A stretch of 64,000 nucleotides of DNA from Robertmurraya sp. FSL R5-0851 (lineage in GTDB: Bacteria; Bacillota; Bacilli; Bacillales; Cytobacillaceae), in assembly GCF_038002965.1 (NCBI RefSeq), contig NZ_JBBOOE010000001.1, positions 884,001 through 948,000 of the forward strand. Reading direction: 5' to 3'. Positions 32,836 through 41,569 of the stretch are shown piece after piece. The notes below the pieces were generated by a model. It saw nothing but the letters and a program-made list of their open reading frames with translations, had not been told where the DNA came from and did no database searches. Position 1 is the first letter of the stretch. Each line of letters starts with the position of its first letter. The position numbers and the translations under genes are program-made.

Positions 32836-33603
32836 ATGAAACAGTTCGGCTTACTTATTACTTTAATTTTAACGTTAGTATTGGCAGCATGTGGCCAAAA
32901 TAATGAATCTGGAAACGGCGAAGCAGGAGAGGACAAAAAGGTATTAACAATGGGAACCTCTGCAGATTTTGCTCCATTTGAATCTCGTAACACATCTGGA
33001 GAAGTAGAAGGATTTGATATTGATTTAGCTAAATACATTGCAGATGAATTAGGCTATGAACTGAAAATTGAGGATATGAAATTTGATGGACTAATTGGAG
33101 CGCTACAAGCAAATCGTGTAGACCTAGTATTATCTGGAATGTCTGCTACAGAGAAGCGTGCTCAGAATGTTGATTTTTCTACTCAGTATCATCATTCAGG
33201 TGAAATGTTTATCACATTAAAGGACTCTGAAGTCACATCTCTTGAGCAATTAGAAGGAAAAACGGTTGGAGTTCAGTTAGGAACGATCCAAGAAGAGGGT
33301 GCTCGTAAGCTTCAGGAAACAGTTGATTTTGAAATCAAGGCTATTGACAACGCAACGATCTTGATTCAAGAATTGTTATCGAATCGTATTGATGTAGCAT
33401 ACTTGGATAAGTCAGTAGCTACTGGATATATTAATGAGCAAGGATTAACAGGATTTGATGATCCTACGACGAGCTCACCAGGAATGGCGGTTGCTTTTCC
33501 AAAGGGCAGTGAACTAGTGGACGAAGTAAACCAAGTCCTAAAGGAAATGGAAGAAAATGGTAAACTAGAAGAATTAAAAGCAAAATGGTTATCGGAAGAA
33601 TAG
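32836..33603 (+). CDS. artP: Arginine-type amino acid ABC transporter binding lipoprotein
   Basis: The 255-residue lipoprotein has a lipobox LVLAACGQ (Cys19). The SBP family 3 domain shows TMGTSADFAPFE, GFDIDLAKYIADELGYELKI, DLVLSGMSATEKRAQNVDFS and KTVGVQLGTIQEEG. The wording of these motifs is very close to Bacillus ArtP (YqiX), an arginine-binding protein. It extracts basic amino acids outside the membrane for the permease and ATPase encoded next. TAAGGAGG precedes the ATG. An ARG-box-like palindrome upstream supports the substrate. Confidence 0.82.
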   Translation: MKQFGLLITLILTLVLAACGQNNESGNGEAGEDKKVLTMGTSADFAPFESRNTSGEVEGFDIDLAKYIADELGYELKIEDMKFDGLIGALQANRVDLVLSGMSATEKRAQNVDFSTQYHHSGEMFITLKDSEVTSLEQLEGKTVGVQLGTIQEEGARKLQETVDFEIKAIDNATILIQELLSNRIDVAYLDKSVATGYINEQGLTGFDDPTTSSPGMAVAFPKGSELVDEVNQVLKEMEENGKLEELKAKWLSEE

Positions 33604-33639
33604 GCTTAACCTGAAAAATATTAAAGTGAGGTGTAAGGC

Positions 33640-34299
33640 ATGAATTTGGACTTTAGCCAAATTGTGCCTTATATTCCTTTTATCTTAGAAGGAATATGGG
33701 TTACATTACAGTTTGTCATTATATCGATTATTTTCGGTTTTATTTTAGGAACGGCTCTCGCGTTATGTAAAATTTCAAAAATGAAAGCATTGAACTGGTT
33801 TGGGGATGCGTATACCTCTATTTTCCGTGGGACACCATTAATTTTACAATTAATGATTATTTATTTTGCGATTCCACAGTTAACAGGCTATGACATTTCT
33901 CCCTTTTTATCAGCGATTCTTGCTTTTGGTCTAAATTCCTCTGCCTATGTATCGGAAATTATCCGTGCAGGAATTCAAGCAGTTGATAAGGGTCAAACTG
34001 AGGCCGCTCAAGCTCTTGGTGTACCTTATCGGTTGATGATGAAGGACATCATTTTGCCACAGGCTTTAAAAAATATTTTACCTGCACTCATGAACGAATT
34101 TATTACATTAACAAAGGAATCAGCTATTGTCTCAACTATTGGGTATTTAGACCTTATGCGTCGAGCTCAAGTAGTTGGTGCTGATATTTATCGAAACTTT
34201 GAACCATTAATTTTTGTAGGGGTCATTTATTGGCTACTTGTTATGGTATTAACGATCATTGGTAAAGTTGTTGAAAGGAGGTTGAAGTTCAGTGATTAA
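33640..34299 (+). CDS. artQ: Polar amino acid ABC transporter permease
   Basis: The 219-residue His/Glu/Gln/Arg-family permease has five membrane segments. [20 protein letters not shown] (about 62-82) and the EAA loop [34 protein letters not shown] (in two parts, about 123-156) are the hallmarks. It forms a homodimeric channel. AAGTGAGGTG precedes the ATG and the end overlaps the ATPase gene by eight bases. Confidence 0.87.
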   Translation: MNLDFSQIVPYIPFILEGIWVTLQFVIISIIFGFILGTALALCKISKMKALNWFGDAYTSIFRGTPLILQLMIIYFAIPQLTGYDISPFLSAILAFGLNSSAYVSEIIRAGIQAVDKGQTEAAQALGVPYRLMMKDIILPQALKNILPALMNEFITLTKESAIVSTIGYLDLMRRAQVVGADIYRNFEPLIFVGVIYWLLVMVLTIIGKVVERRLKFSD

Positions 34300-35014
34300 A
34301 GTGGAAAACCTCTATAAACAATTCGGTGATAATGAAGTACTAAAGGGTATCACGACCAATATTAATAGCGGTGAAGTGGTTTCGATTATTGGACCATCTG
34401 GGTCTGGTAAATCAACGTTTCTTCGCTGTATAAACTTATTAGAAGTGCCAACGAAGGGGACCATTTCGATAGATGGTCAAAGTATTACTGATAAAAATAC
34501 AAATATACTTAAAGTTCGTCAACAAATTGGAATGGTTTTTCAGCATTTCAACTTGTTCCCTCATTTAAATGTTCTTGATAACTTAACGTACGCTCCGATC
34601 AAAGTAAAAGGAGAAACGCGACAAGTAGCGGAAGAAAAGGCTCGTAATTTGCTTGCGAAAGTGGGACTTACAGAAAAGGAAAAAGCATTTCCTAGTAACC
34701 TTTCAGGTGGACAAAAACAGCGTGTTGCGATTGCTCGTGCTCTTGCGATGGAGCCCAATTTAATGCTGTTTGACGAGCCAACATCCGCACTTGACCCTGA
34801 AATGGTTAAGGAAGTATTGAATGTAATGAAGGACCTAGCAAAGTCAGGGATGACAATGGCGATCGTTACCCATGAAATGGGCTTTGCGCGTGAAGTGGCT
34901 GACAGAGTATTATTCCTGGATGGTGGAGTTTTACTTGAAGATGCTAGTCCGGCTGAGTTTTTTAGTAATCCAAAAACGGCGAGAGCAAAAGATTTCTTAG
35001 AGAAGGTATTATAA
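34292..35014 (+). CDS. artR: Polar amino acid ABC transporter ATPase
   Basis: The 240-residue ATPase has Walker [10 protein letters not shown] (about 31-39), Q-loop [11 protein letters not shown], signature NLSGGQKQR and Walker [15 protein letters not shown], with the switch His in VTHEM. It powers the artPQ importer. The GTG start sits inside the end of artQ, with GAAAGGAGG before it, so translation is coupled. Last gene of the unit. Confidence 0.9.
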   Translation: MIKVENLYKQFGDNEVLKGITTNINSGEVVSIIGPSGSGKSTFLRCINLLEVPTKGTISIDGQSITDKNTNILKVRQQIGMVFQHFNLFPHLNVLDNLTYAPIKVKGETRQVAEEKARNLLAKVGLTEKEKAFPSNLSGGQKQRVAIARALAMEPNLMLFDEPTSALDPEMVKEVLNVMKDLAKSGMTMAIVTHEMGFAREVADRVLFLDGGVLLEDASPAEFFSNPKTARAKDFLEKVL

Positions 35015-35028
35015 ATTATAGTTAGAGA

Positions 35029-35058
35029 TAAGGGCTATCCAAAAGGATGGCTCTTTTT
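35029..35058 (+). terminator. Rho-independent terminator of artPQR
   Basis: AGGGCTATCC pairs with GGATGGCTCT around AAAA, then TTTT. Confidence 0.75.
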
Positions 35059-35059
35059 C

Positions 35060-35155
35060 ATTATCTTGTTCCTTATTACGGAGTATGCAAAGCAATATGT
35101 TGAAAAAGTTAAAGCTGCACGCGGAGAAGATGTGTTAGAAGCAAAAACTATATAA
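35060..35155 (+). pseudogene. Possible C-terminal relic of a membrane protein
   Basis: A frame without a start codon reads IILFLITEYAKQYVEKV then KAARGEDVLEAKTI before TAA. A short hydrophobic stretch followed by a basic amphipathic tail is typical of the end of a transporter. It begins inside the artR terminator and has no ribosome binding site. I cannot name the parent family. Confidence 0.3.
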
Positions 35156-35164
35156 ATATGAAAG

Positions 35165-35195
35165 TAGGGTATTCATGGTTACATGAATACCCCTT
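35165..35195. terminator. Bidirectional terminator
   Basis: GGGTATTCATG pairs with CATGAATACCC around GTTA, between the relic and the converging Mn-catalase gene. Confidence 0.7.
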
Positions 35196-35205
35196 AACTA
35201 TTTTC

Positions 35206-36099
35206 CTACATATTTTCCATTAAGCGTTTGGCGATTTTTGCATAATCGTCACGATCGATTCCAGGAGCAAATTCCTCCGGTAGTTCCTCTAAATTAGGAA
35301 TAGGTGCACCCTTAGGAGCTCCAGTAATTACTTGGAGTTGGTTTCCATTCTCAGGGTTTATCCCTTTCCAAATTTTTGATAGATCGGTATAATGTCCTAC
35401 ATCATTCCATGTATATAAAACATTTGATAACCCTTGATCCTCAAACTTTTTTGCATGATCGAACTTTCTGTTAGATAGATTAGGAATCGGAACCATTTTT
35501 TTAACATCTACGCCCGTAGCAATTTCTAAAGCTTTAGCATAAGCGAGCACATGCGTCCCACCTCTGACAAGTAAGTACCCTATCATTTCCCGAGCAGTTT
35601 CATGTTCTGTCATTTCATATACACGCATCTTATGTGTTCGGGCTCCTACTTCTAAAAAGAAATTATGAAGTAAATCTAGTACTAAGTTTCCGCTGCTAAA
35701 GACATTGTCTCCAGTCCAAGGGCGCCCCATAGAATCACCTGCTAATGCCGTTTGAGCAGTAGCTATAAAGTGATACGTACTGCGTGCATCCATCCCTTCA
35801 CGTAAAGGGGTAACATCAGGGTCGCCAGGAAAGGTATTCCCGCGGGATAACAAATTTATGGTATTACTAACGAGTTCCACATGACCAAATTCTTCTGCTG
35901 TAATACTTGCAACGAGGTCATAAAAAGGTTTTAATTTATCTTTTTGCCGGAAGTTAAAAGACTGATACATATAATTGTTTAAAGTTGACATTTCCCCAAA
36001 TTTTCCACCTAACAACTCCTGAACAGCCGCGGCTGCATTCGGATCACCATGCTCTGGAACGGGAAGGTCAATCAATAATTTATTTTCACGTTTAAACAT
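35206..36099 (-). CDS. Manganese catalase (YdbD-like)
   Basis: The 297-residue protein is a full-length dimanganese catalase: LLGGKFGEMSTLNNYMYQSFNFRQ gives the first Glu ligand, and ITAEEFGHVELVSNTI (about 66-81) the Glu/His pair. HNFFLEVGARTHKMRVYEMTEHETAREMIGYLLVRGGTH supplies the second Glu-His set in two parts. It disproportionates hydrogen peroxide without heme. It resembles Bacillus YdbD and the CotJC coat protein. It is followed in transcription order after a DUF2642 gene only 12 bases upstream, so the two form an operon, possibly in the sporulating cell. Confidence 0.9.
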   Translation of the reverse strand: MFKRENKLLIDLPVPEHGDPNAAAAVQELLGGKFGEMSTLNNYMYQSFNFRQKDKLKPFYDLVASITAEEFGHVELVSNTINLLSRGNTFPGDPDVTPLREGMDARSTYHFIATAQTALAGDSMGRPWTGDNVFSSGNLVLDLLHNFFLEVGARTHKMRVYEMTEHETAREMIGYLLVRGGTHVLAYAKALEIATGVDVKKMVPIPNLSNRKFDHAKKFEDQGLSNVLYTWNDVGHYTDLSKIWKGINPENGNQLQVITGAPKGAPIPNLEELPEEFAPGIDRDDYAKIAKRLMENM

Positions 36100-36111
36100 C
36101 GGATGCCCTCC

Positions 36112-36330
36112 TTATCCTCTAGGAATAACCCAGATAATTTGTTGAGTACGAATAAAGAAAGGTGAACCCCCAGACTCCACTACAATATGGTCAGGCATAA
36201 CAGACTTAAGTAAGCCAGTTACAGTCCCTCTGACCGTTTGGACAGCAACCATTCGTCCGGTAATGCCTTGAAATGCATGATACACATACGAGTCAATATG
36301 ACTGACAAAAGATGGTGTTTGTTGATTCAT
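36112..36330 (-). CDS. DUF2642 (YuzF-like) protein
   Basis: A 72-residue protein with the single DUF2642 domain: YVYHAFQGITGRMVAVQTVRGTVTG followed by VMPDHIVVESGG and FFIRTQQIIWVIP. It is a small beta-barrel, SH3-like fold seen in spore-coat-associated Bacillus proteins. Start ATG 36330 follows AAAGGAGCG; an upstream ATG has no ribosome binding site. Cotranscribed with Mn-catalase. Function unknown. Confidence 0.75.
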   Translation of the reverse strand: MNQQTPSFVSHIDSYVYHAFQGITGRMVAVQTVRGTVTGLLKSVMPDHIVVESGGSPFFIRTQQIIWVIPRG

Positions 36331-36436
36331 GAAGTTTTCGCTCCTTTGTTTTGTAATATCCAACAGTTATATGTATGACGGGACTCAAATATTTATACAT
36401 AGTAGTATACAAACTAATAGTTTATTCAGAAGTTTC

Positions 36437-36465
36437 TTGACATTATTTTTATAGATTGATAAGGT
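36437..36465 (+). promoter_or_regulatory. Candidate sigma-A promoter
   Basis: TTGACA (36437-36442) and, 17 bases on, TAAGGT (36460-36465). The -35 is perfect and the -10 weak. It precedes the homocysteine methyltransferase gene by about 45 bases. Confidence 0.4.
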
Positions 36466-36507
36466 TAAAAAAATTCTATCCTGTTGTGATGGAGGGAGCC
36501 GTATACG

Positions 36508-37446
36508 TTGAAGAAAAACAACCCAATTGATGCTATTTTACAAGAGCATTCACTTATTATAGTAGATGGAGCAATGGCTACCGAGCTTGAAACCCAAGGA
36601 TGCAATTTGGATGATCCTCTATGGTCAGCAAGTGTGTTACTTGAGAATCCGCAGATGATTTATCAAGTGCATTTAAACTATTTTCGGTCAGGGGCAGATT
36701 GTGCGATCACTGCAAGCTATCAAGCAACTGTAGAAGGATTTGCTAAACGTGGATTACAAGAGGAAGAAGCCTTGGAATTGATAAAAAAGACAGTCGTGCT
36801 TGCAAAGAGTGCAAGAGATGACTTTTGGCAAGAAGATCCACAATCTGATAAACCCAAACCATTGGTAGCTGCATCTGTTGGTCCATACGGTGCGTTCTTA
36901 GCAGATGGCTCAGAATATGTTGGGAACTATGGAGTGAGCGATAAAATCCTTAGGGATTTCCACCGTCAAAGAATGGCGGTACTGATTGAAGCAGGAGCTG
37001 ATATTTTGGCATTTGAAACCATTCCTTCCCTTCAAGAAGCGAAAGTATTAATCTCTCTATTGCAGGAGTTTCCTGGAACTTATGCCTGGCTATCCTTCTC
37101 CTTGAAGGACGAATGCTCAATAAGTGAAGGTACATTGTTACAAGAATGTGCTAAACTAGTAAATGAATGTGAACAGATTGCTGCGGTTGGCTTCAACTGT
37201 GCTCCATTAGATTATGTTACAGGGGCCATTAGCAATCTTAAAAGCTATACAGACAAACCTATCATTGTTTATCCAAACTCTGGAGAAACGTATGATCCCG
37301 AGACAAAAACTTGGCACGGTCAAGAATCATGCCATACACTCGAGTCGAAATCAAAAGAGTGGTACGAAGCTGGGGCTCGATTAATTGGTGGATGTTGCCG
37401 AACATCACCAAAGGATATTGAAGCTGTAGCGGGAAAGTGGCGCTAA
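36508..37446 (+). CDS. mmuM: Homocysteine S-methyltransferase
   Basis: The 312-residue enzyme has the zinc-binding Cys set of the S-methyltransferase family: GFNC (about residue 231) and GGCCR (about 296-300). DGAMATELETQGCNL opens the barrel and SYQATVEGF and FETIPSLQEA lie in between. It transfers methyl from S-methylmethionine or S-adenosylmethionine to homocysteine, giving methionine, as Bacillus YbgG and E. coli MmuM do. It starts at TTG after GGAGGGAG. No S-methylmethionine permease is adjacent. No SAM riboswitch is visible upstream. Confidence 0.88.
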   Translation: MKKNNPIDAILQEHSLIIVDGAMATELETQGCNLDDPLWSASVLLENPQMIYQVHLNYFRSGADCAITASYQATVEGFAKRGLQEEEALELIKKTVVLAKSARDDFWQEDPQSDKPKPLVAASVGPYGAFLADGSEYVGNYGVSDKILRDFHRQRMAVLIEAGADILAFETIPSLQEAKVLISLLQEFPGTYAWLSFSLKDECSISEGTLLQECAKLVNECEQIAAVGFNCAPLDYVTGAISNLKSYTDKPIIVYPNSGETYDPETKTWHGQESCHTLESKSKEWYEAGARLIGGCCRTSPKDIEAVAGKWR

Positions 37447-37770
37447 TTTCCGAGGAAATATCAAAAACTTCGTGATAATTTTCCATAATTCGCTAAAATA
37501 TGTACATCCATATGGCAAAAAACGCAAGTGATTATAAAAGTCACTTGCGTTTTATTATGAATTTAAGCTCTTGACTTAATACTCGTGCTTTCTCGCTGAT
37601 CTCAACTGTATCCTCCAGAGGCGTAGTAGAAGATGTTTGTTGAACATTTGAGTCAGAATTATTTCCTTGGAGTCTTTATGAATTCATTATTACGAGGAAA
37701 CCTTAAAAAATCCTTAAAGATTTTAAAAGGGAGAATGAAATTGATAAAGGAATTCCAAAAGAGAAGGTAA
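37447..37770. other. Intergenic region with terminator and minus-strand relic
   Basis: About 320 bases. It holds the terminator of mmuM and, on the minus strand at 37541-37675, an open frame without a start codon reading EDTVEISEKARVLSQELKF, which looks like the end of a small lost protein. Nothing else is recognisable. Confidence 0.4.
37517..37556. terminator. Bidirectional terminator
   Basis: AACGCAAGTGA pairs with TCACTTGCGTT around a 9-base loop, with A and T runs on either side. Confidence 0.75.
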
Positions 37771-38124
37771 TTATTTGAGTGGAATCTGAAAATACCACAA
37801 CATAAAGCTAATAATACCTGTCGATAACAAATAGGTTAAAATTGGGCGAGAATAATGTAATCGAATCATGCTATACATGACCGCATAAAAGAGGAAATCC
37901 ATCCAATAGGAATAATTGTTATGTAAAAGAAGCCTTTCAAATTTATAGAAAACATATTCAATTGCCATGGAAGAGATGACCCAAAGGCTAATAAACCGGA
38001 TTTGCCTAAACAATGAAAAGGTTAAGTACACAAGTGTAATCGCGGGCAAAGTAATAAACGTATATAAAAGGTCAATCATAGTGTGTGACATCAGGAAGAA
38101 ATCCGGCTTATATTCCCACAGCAA
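37771..38124 (-). CDS. CBO0543-like membrane protein, N-terminally short
   Basis: The 117-residue frame has three to four hydrophobic segments and the family-like ending HNNYSYWMDFLFYAVMYSMIRLHYSRP. Full-length relatives in this window have 160-196 residues, so about one or two N-terminal helices are missing. The possible start is TTG with no ribosome binding site, and upstream lies a hairpin on the thrZ leader side. It may be a truncated gene. Confidence 0.5.
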   Translation of the reverse strand: MLWEYKPDFFLMSHTMIDLLYTFITLPAITLVYLTFSLFRQIRFISLWVISSMAIEYVFYKFERLLLHNNYSYWMDFLFYAVMYSMIRLHYSRPILTYLLSTGIISFMLWYFQIPLK

Positions 38125-38172
38125 TTTGTCATGACAAAAGAAGTTATAAAGTAAATTACATGTGCATCACAT

Positions 38173-38224
38173 ACAAACACGCTCGTCCCTTGTTAGAGGG
38201 ATAGGTGTGTTTTTTGTTTTTTTA
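38173..38224 (+). terminator. Terminator resembling the T-box terminator
   Basis: AAACACGCTCGTCCCT pairs with AGGGATAGGTGTGTTT and is followed by T-rich sequence. Its sequence is almost the same as the T-box terminator 275 bases downstream, as if left from an earlier tandem T-box unit. Confidence 0.65.
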
Positions 38225-38237
38225 AGAAAATATTTAA

Positions 38238-38445
38238 AGCCATGAAAAGGACATGAGTGCGACTGAACGGTTAACAGAGAGGGGAGACAAGGCTGGAATC
38301 TTCCTAACGCAGCAGTTACATTTACCACCTTGGAGCAGTATTGGTGAACGTAAAGTAATCAATACCGTAGAAGCTACGATACAGCAAACCAAAGCCATCT
38401 CTCTTAGTGTAGAGGTGGGAAGTTGGGTGGAACCACGAGAAAACA
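38238..38445 (+). ncRNA. T-box riboswitch (threonine)
   Basis: The leader shows the T-box layout: an AGAGAGGGGAGAC stretch near 38276, a stem I 3' part with CACCTTGGAGC (38327-38337), and the T-box sequence GGGTGGAACCACG at 38424-38436 that pairs with the tRNA acceptor end. Candidate specifier codons just before CACCTTGG are ACA (38318) and ACC (38324), both threonine. Uncharged tRNA-Thr would block the following terminator and allow expression of thrZ. Confidence 0.88.
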
Positions 38446-38486
38446 CACTCGTCCCTTTTTTAGGGACGGGTGTGTTTTTTATTTTA
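38446..38486 (+). terminator. T-box-controlled terminator
   Basis: ACACACTCGTCCCT pairs with AGGGACGGGTGTGT, followed by TTTTTATTTT. The left arm overlaps the antiterminator region after the T-box. Confidence 0.85.
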
Positions 38487-38503
38487 TAAAGGAGGCTAGA
38501 TCA

Positions 38504-40408
38504 ATGGAAGTAAATATTCAATTTCCTGATGGAAGTATAAAAAGATATCAAGAAGGTGTAACTTTAGAGGAAATCGCTCAGGGAATCAGTCCAAGTTTGC
38601 GGAAGAAAGTAATCGCTGGAATGGTGAACGGAATGATGGTTGATCTGGGAAGAGAGATCCGGAATGATGCAAGTATTCAATTGATTGAAAGAAATTCAGA
38701 AGAGGGTATTAAGATTATGAGACATTCAACTGCCCATGTGTTAGCTCAGGCAATTAAACGGTTGTATCATCATGTCGATTTATCTATTGGTCCAGTGATT
38801 GAGAATGGATTTTACTATGATGTGGATGTCCCAGAAAGCATTACAGTAAAAGACTTAGGAAAAATTGAAAAAGAAATGAAAAAAATCGTTGCTGAAAATC
38901 TACCTATTAAAAGGGAAGAGTGGTCAAGAGAGGAGGCGAAGCAAGTTTTTGCAAAAGCCCCTTATAAGCTTGAATTGCTTGATGCGATTCCTTCCGAAGA
39001 AAAAATAACTGTATATCGTCAAGGCGAGTTTTATGATTTATGTCGTGGCCCGCATGTACCGTCCACTGGATTTGTAAGAGAGTTTAAATTAACTCATGTT
39101 TCGGGTGCTTATTGGCGAGGAGATAGCAATAATAAGATGTTACAACGTGTGTATGGAGTTGCATTTCCTACAAAAGAAGAACTCGAGGAATATTTCCACT
39201 TTTTAGAGGAGGCTGCTAAGCGAAACCATCGGAAGCTAGGAAGCGAGCTCGAACTGTTCATGTTTTCCGAAGAAGCACCTGGTATGCCATTTTACTTAAC
39301 AAATGGACAATTGATTCGAAATGAACTGGAAACTTTTTTAAGGAAGATTCAAAATTCCTTTGACTATAAAGAAGTTCGAACTCCATTTATGATGAATCAG
39401 CGACTTTGGGAGCAATCTGGGCATTGGGATCATTATAAGGACAATATGTATTTCTCAGAAGTGGATGAACACAGCTTTGCTTTAAAGCCAATGAATTGTC
39501 CCGGACATATGCTAATATTTAAGGATAAGCTTCGTTCATATCGTGACCTTCCGATTCGTATGGCGGAGTTTGGGCAGGTGCATCGGCACGAATTTAGTGG
39601 TGCACTAAATGGGTTGTTACGAGTGAGAAGCTTTTGCCAAGATGATGCACATATCTTTGTCACACCTGAGCAAATAGAAGAAGAAATTTCTTCGGCTTTA
39701 CAATTAATTGACTATGTATATAAAGTATTTGGCTTTGATTATAGGATCGAGTTATCGACAAGACCGGAAGATTATATGGGGGAAGAGGCGTTATGGGATC
39801 GAGCAGAAGGGTCTTTGGTAAATGTGTTGAATAAACTGGGTCTGCCTTTTCAAGTTAACGAAGGGGACGGGGCATTTTATGGGCCGAAGATCGATATTCA
39901 CATCAAGGATTCTCTAAAAAGGAGCCATCAGTGCGCAACAGTTCAGCTTGATTTTCAAATGCCTGAAAAATTTGATCTATCCTATATTGATGAACACAAC
40001 AAAAAGGTCCGACCTGTGGTTATTCACCGAGCTGTATTTGGCTCGATTGACCGCTTCCTAGGTATCTTAATTGAGCATTTTGGCGGGGCCTTCCCTGCAT
40101 GGCTAGCACCGGTTCAAGTCAAAGTGATACCCGTTTCGAAAGATGTTCATCACGAATATGCAATGAAATTAAAACAGCTACTTAAAAAAGATGAAGTTCG
40201 AGTAGAGGTTGATCTTCGTGACGAGAAGCTAGGCTATAAAATAAGAGAAGCCCAAATGAAAAAGATTCCTTATGTGTTAGTAGTAGGGGACCGTGAACAG
40301 GAACATCATTCGGTTAGCGTGAGGCAGTATGGTTCGGAGAATGTGATGGATATGGATTTTGACCAATTTACTAACGTCCTTTTAGAGAAGATTGTTGATA
40401 AGAAGTGA
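38504..40408 (+). CDS. thrZ: Threonyl-tRNA synthetase (second, T-box-regulated)
   Basis: The 634-residue class II synthetase has all expected parts: TGS domain (about 1-62), editing domain with HSTAHVLAQAIK (metal-binding HxxxH), catalytic core with MNCPGHM (zinc Cys), motif 2 around FGQVHRHEFSGALNGLLRVRSF and motif 3 GSIDRFLGILIEHF. An anticodon-binding domain lies at the end (VQVKVIPVSKDVHHEYA). Length is normal. ATG 38504 follows AAGGAGG. It is under a threonine T-box, as ThrZ of B. subtilis is; whether a thrS paralogue exists elsewhere is not visible. The decayed kinase fragment starts within its stop codon. Confidence 0.92.
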   Translation: MEVNIQFPDGSIKRYQEGVTLEEIAQGISPSLRKKVIAGMVNGMMVDLGREIRNDASIQLIERNSEEGIKIMRHSTAHVLAQAIKRLYHHVDLSIGPVIENGFYYDVDVPESITVKDLGKIEKEMKKIVAENLPIKREEWSREEAKQVFAKAPYKLELLDAIPSEEKITVYRQGEFYDLCRGPHVPSTGFVREFKLTHVSGAYWRGDSNNKMLQRVYGVAFPTKEELEEYFHFLEEAAKRNHRKLGSELELFMFSEEAPGMPFYLTNGQLIRNELETFLRKIQNSFDYKEVRTPFMMNQRLWEQSGHWDHYKDNMYFSEVDEHSFALKPMNCPGHMLIFKDKLRSYRDLPIRMAEFGQVHRHEFSGALNGLLRVRSFCQDDAHIFVTPEQIEEEISSALQLIDYVYKVFGFDYRIELSTRPEDYMGEEALWDRAEGSLVNVLNKLGLPFQVNEGDGAFYGPKIDIHIKDSLKRSHQCATVQLDFQMPEKFDLSYIDEHNKKVRPVVIHRAVFGSIDRFLGILIEHFGGAFPAWLAPVQVKVIPVSKDVHHEYAMKLKQLLKKDEVRVEVDLRDEKLGYKIREAQMKKIPYVLVVGDREQEHHSVSVRQYGSENVMDMDFDQFTNVLLEKIVDKK

Positions 40409-41040
40409 TTAAAAGACTGAATCATTGTAAGAAAAAACTGAAAACGAATTGTGATGTAACAGTAACACTCATGCCTTTTTACTTGGAAGACCAATGGATA
40501 GGCTCCTACATTATTCTCAAGCCATCTATCAACAATAAAGATAGTAATGATGTTATCGATCAGTTAGCTCAATTGTCTGAAAAGCGTGCAACTGCTGGTC
40601 ACTTAGCAGCTGGGATTGCACATGAGATCCGGAATCCTATTACAGCCATAAAAGGGTTTCTACAGCTATTAAAGGATGAACAAGAAGGAAATGAAATTTA
40701 TTATGGAGTGATTGATTCTGAGATCGAAAGAATAGAACTTATTCTAAGAGAGCTGATGGTTCTAGCAAAGCCAAATAAACAAAAGTATGAAAAGGTAAAT
40801 ATTCAGTTACTTCTTGATCAGGTGCTGACCCTTATGGAACCACAAGCGCTCTTAAATAATATTCAGCTACAGAGAAATTTTTATTTTGATCAGGCCTTTC
40901 TCTTGGGTGACAACAATCAATTGAAACAAGTGTTTATTAATTTTATTAAAAACTCTATAGAGGCCATGCAAGATGGTGGAACGATTACCATCGAAGGTAG
41001 AATATTAACTGATATGAGCATAGCAAGATTGGAATTATGA
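40405..41040 (+). pseudogene. Truncated sporulation-type sensor histidine kinase
   Basis: The frame gives the end of a PAS domain (VTLMPFYLEDQWIGSYIILK), a HisKA domain with phospho-acceptor His in AGHLAAGIAHEIRNPITAIKG (residues about 65-85), and the N-box QLKQVFINFIKNSIEAM of the ATPase. It then stops without G1, G2 or F boxes. Both the sensor and the ATP-binding lobe are lost, so it cannot autophosphorylate. The GTG overlaps the thrZ stop and has no own promoter. It looks like a relic of a KinA/KinE-like kinase that lost both ends. Confidence 0.8.
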
Positions 41041-41053
41041 CACAAATTCAGGT

Positions 41054-41431
41054 ATGCTGCTTTTCGTTTCTAATTCTGTTTCCTTTGATTTAAAAACAGA
41101 GGATAAGGGTAGTGATGGAGTATACAATGCTATTCGGGCAATTGGTACTCAATTCCATAAAATGCCAGTGACTTTACGAACGGTCCCTTCTCCTACTAAT
41201 AGCTATGCTGTTGAATCAAAAGGTGTGTTGCTACCACTTGAAAACTTCATTTATGAAAGAGGACAAATGGAGCTGTTACTGACTCAAGCAAATAATGTTA
41301 AAAAGGGATATATGACACATAAGAACATGATTGAAGAAGCATTAAATCGCTCCATTGAAGATATTTTTATTATGTGGGATTATGTGGATGATAAAAATTA
41401 TCTAATTATTATCTTTGGGAGAATAAATTAA
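41054..41431 (+). CDS. Uncharacterised protein with DUF2294-like C-terminus
   Basis: The 125-residue frame ends in RSIEDIFIMWDYVDDKNYLIIIFGRIN, matching RPVEDILVDWDLHKDNSVICFIL of the DUF2294-type gene just downstream. NSYAVESKGVLLPLENFI fits the preceding strand and helix of that domain. The N-terminal 40 residues look unrelated. The ATG lacks a good ribosome binding site and follows directly on the kinase fragment, so this may itself be a decayed or fused copy. DUF2294 proteins have no firmly known function. Confidence 0.45.
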   Translation: MLLFVSNSVSFDLKTEDKGSDGVYNAIRAIGTQFHKMPVTLRTVPSPTNSYAVESKGVLLPLENFIYERGQMELLLTQANNVKKGYMTHKNMIEEALNRSIEDIFIMWDYVDDKNYLIIIFGRIN

Positions 41432-41440
41432 CTAGTACGA

Positions 41441-41478
41441 AGAGAGAAGTGGACGCAAGTAGCCACTTCTCTTTTTGC
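41441..41478 (+). terminator. Rho-independent terminator
   Basis: AGAGAAGTGG pairs with CCACTTCTCT around a 10-base loop, followed by TTTTTG. Confidence 0.75.
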
Positions 41479-41569
41479 TTTAGAGAAAAGAGAAAATAAA
41501 AAAACTGGGCAACCTAATTCTACCTAAATAAATTTTAGATAGACAAATATGAAAGTGAGGTTAACCAAT

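Noticed and set aside
38234..38489. Frames of 70-78 codons on both strands across the T-box leader
   Set aside because: The sequence is accounted for by the T-box riboswitch and its terminator.
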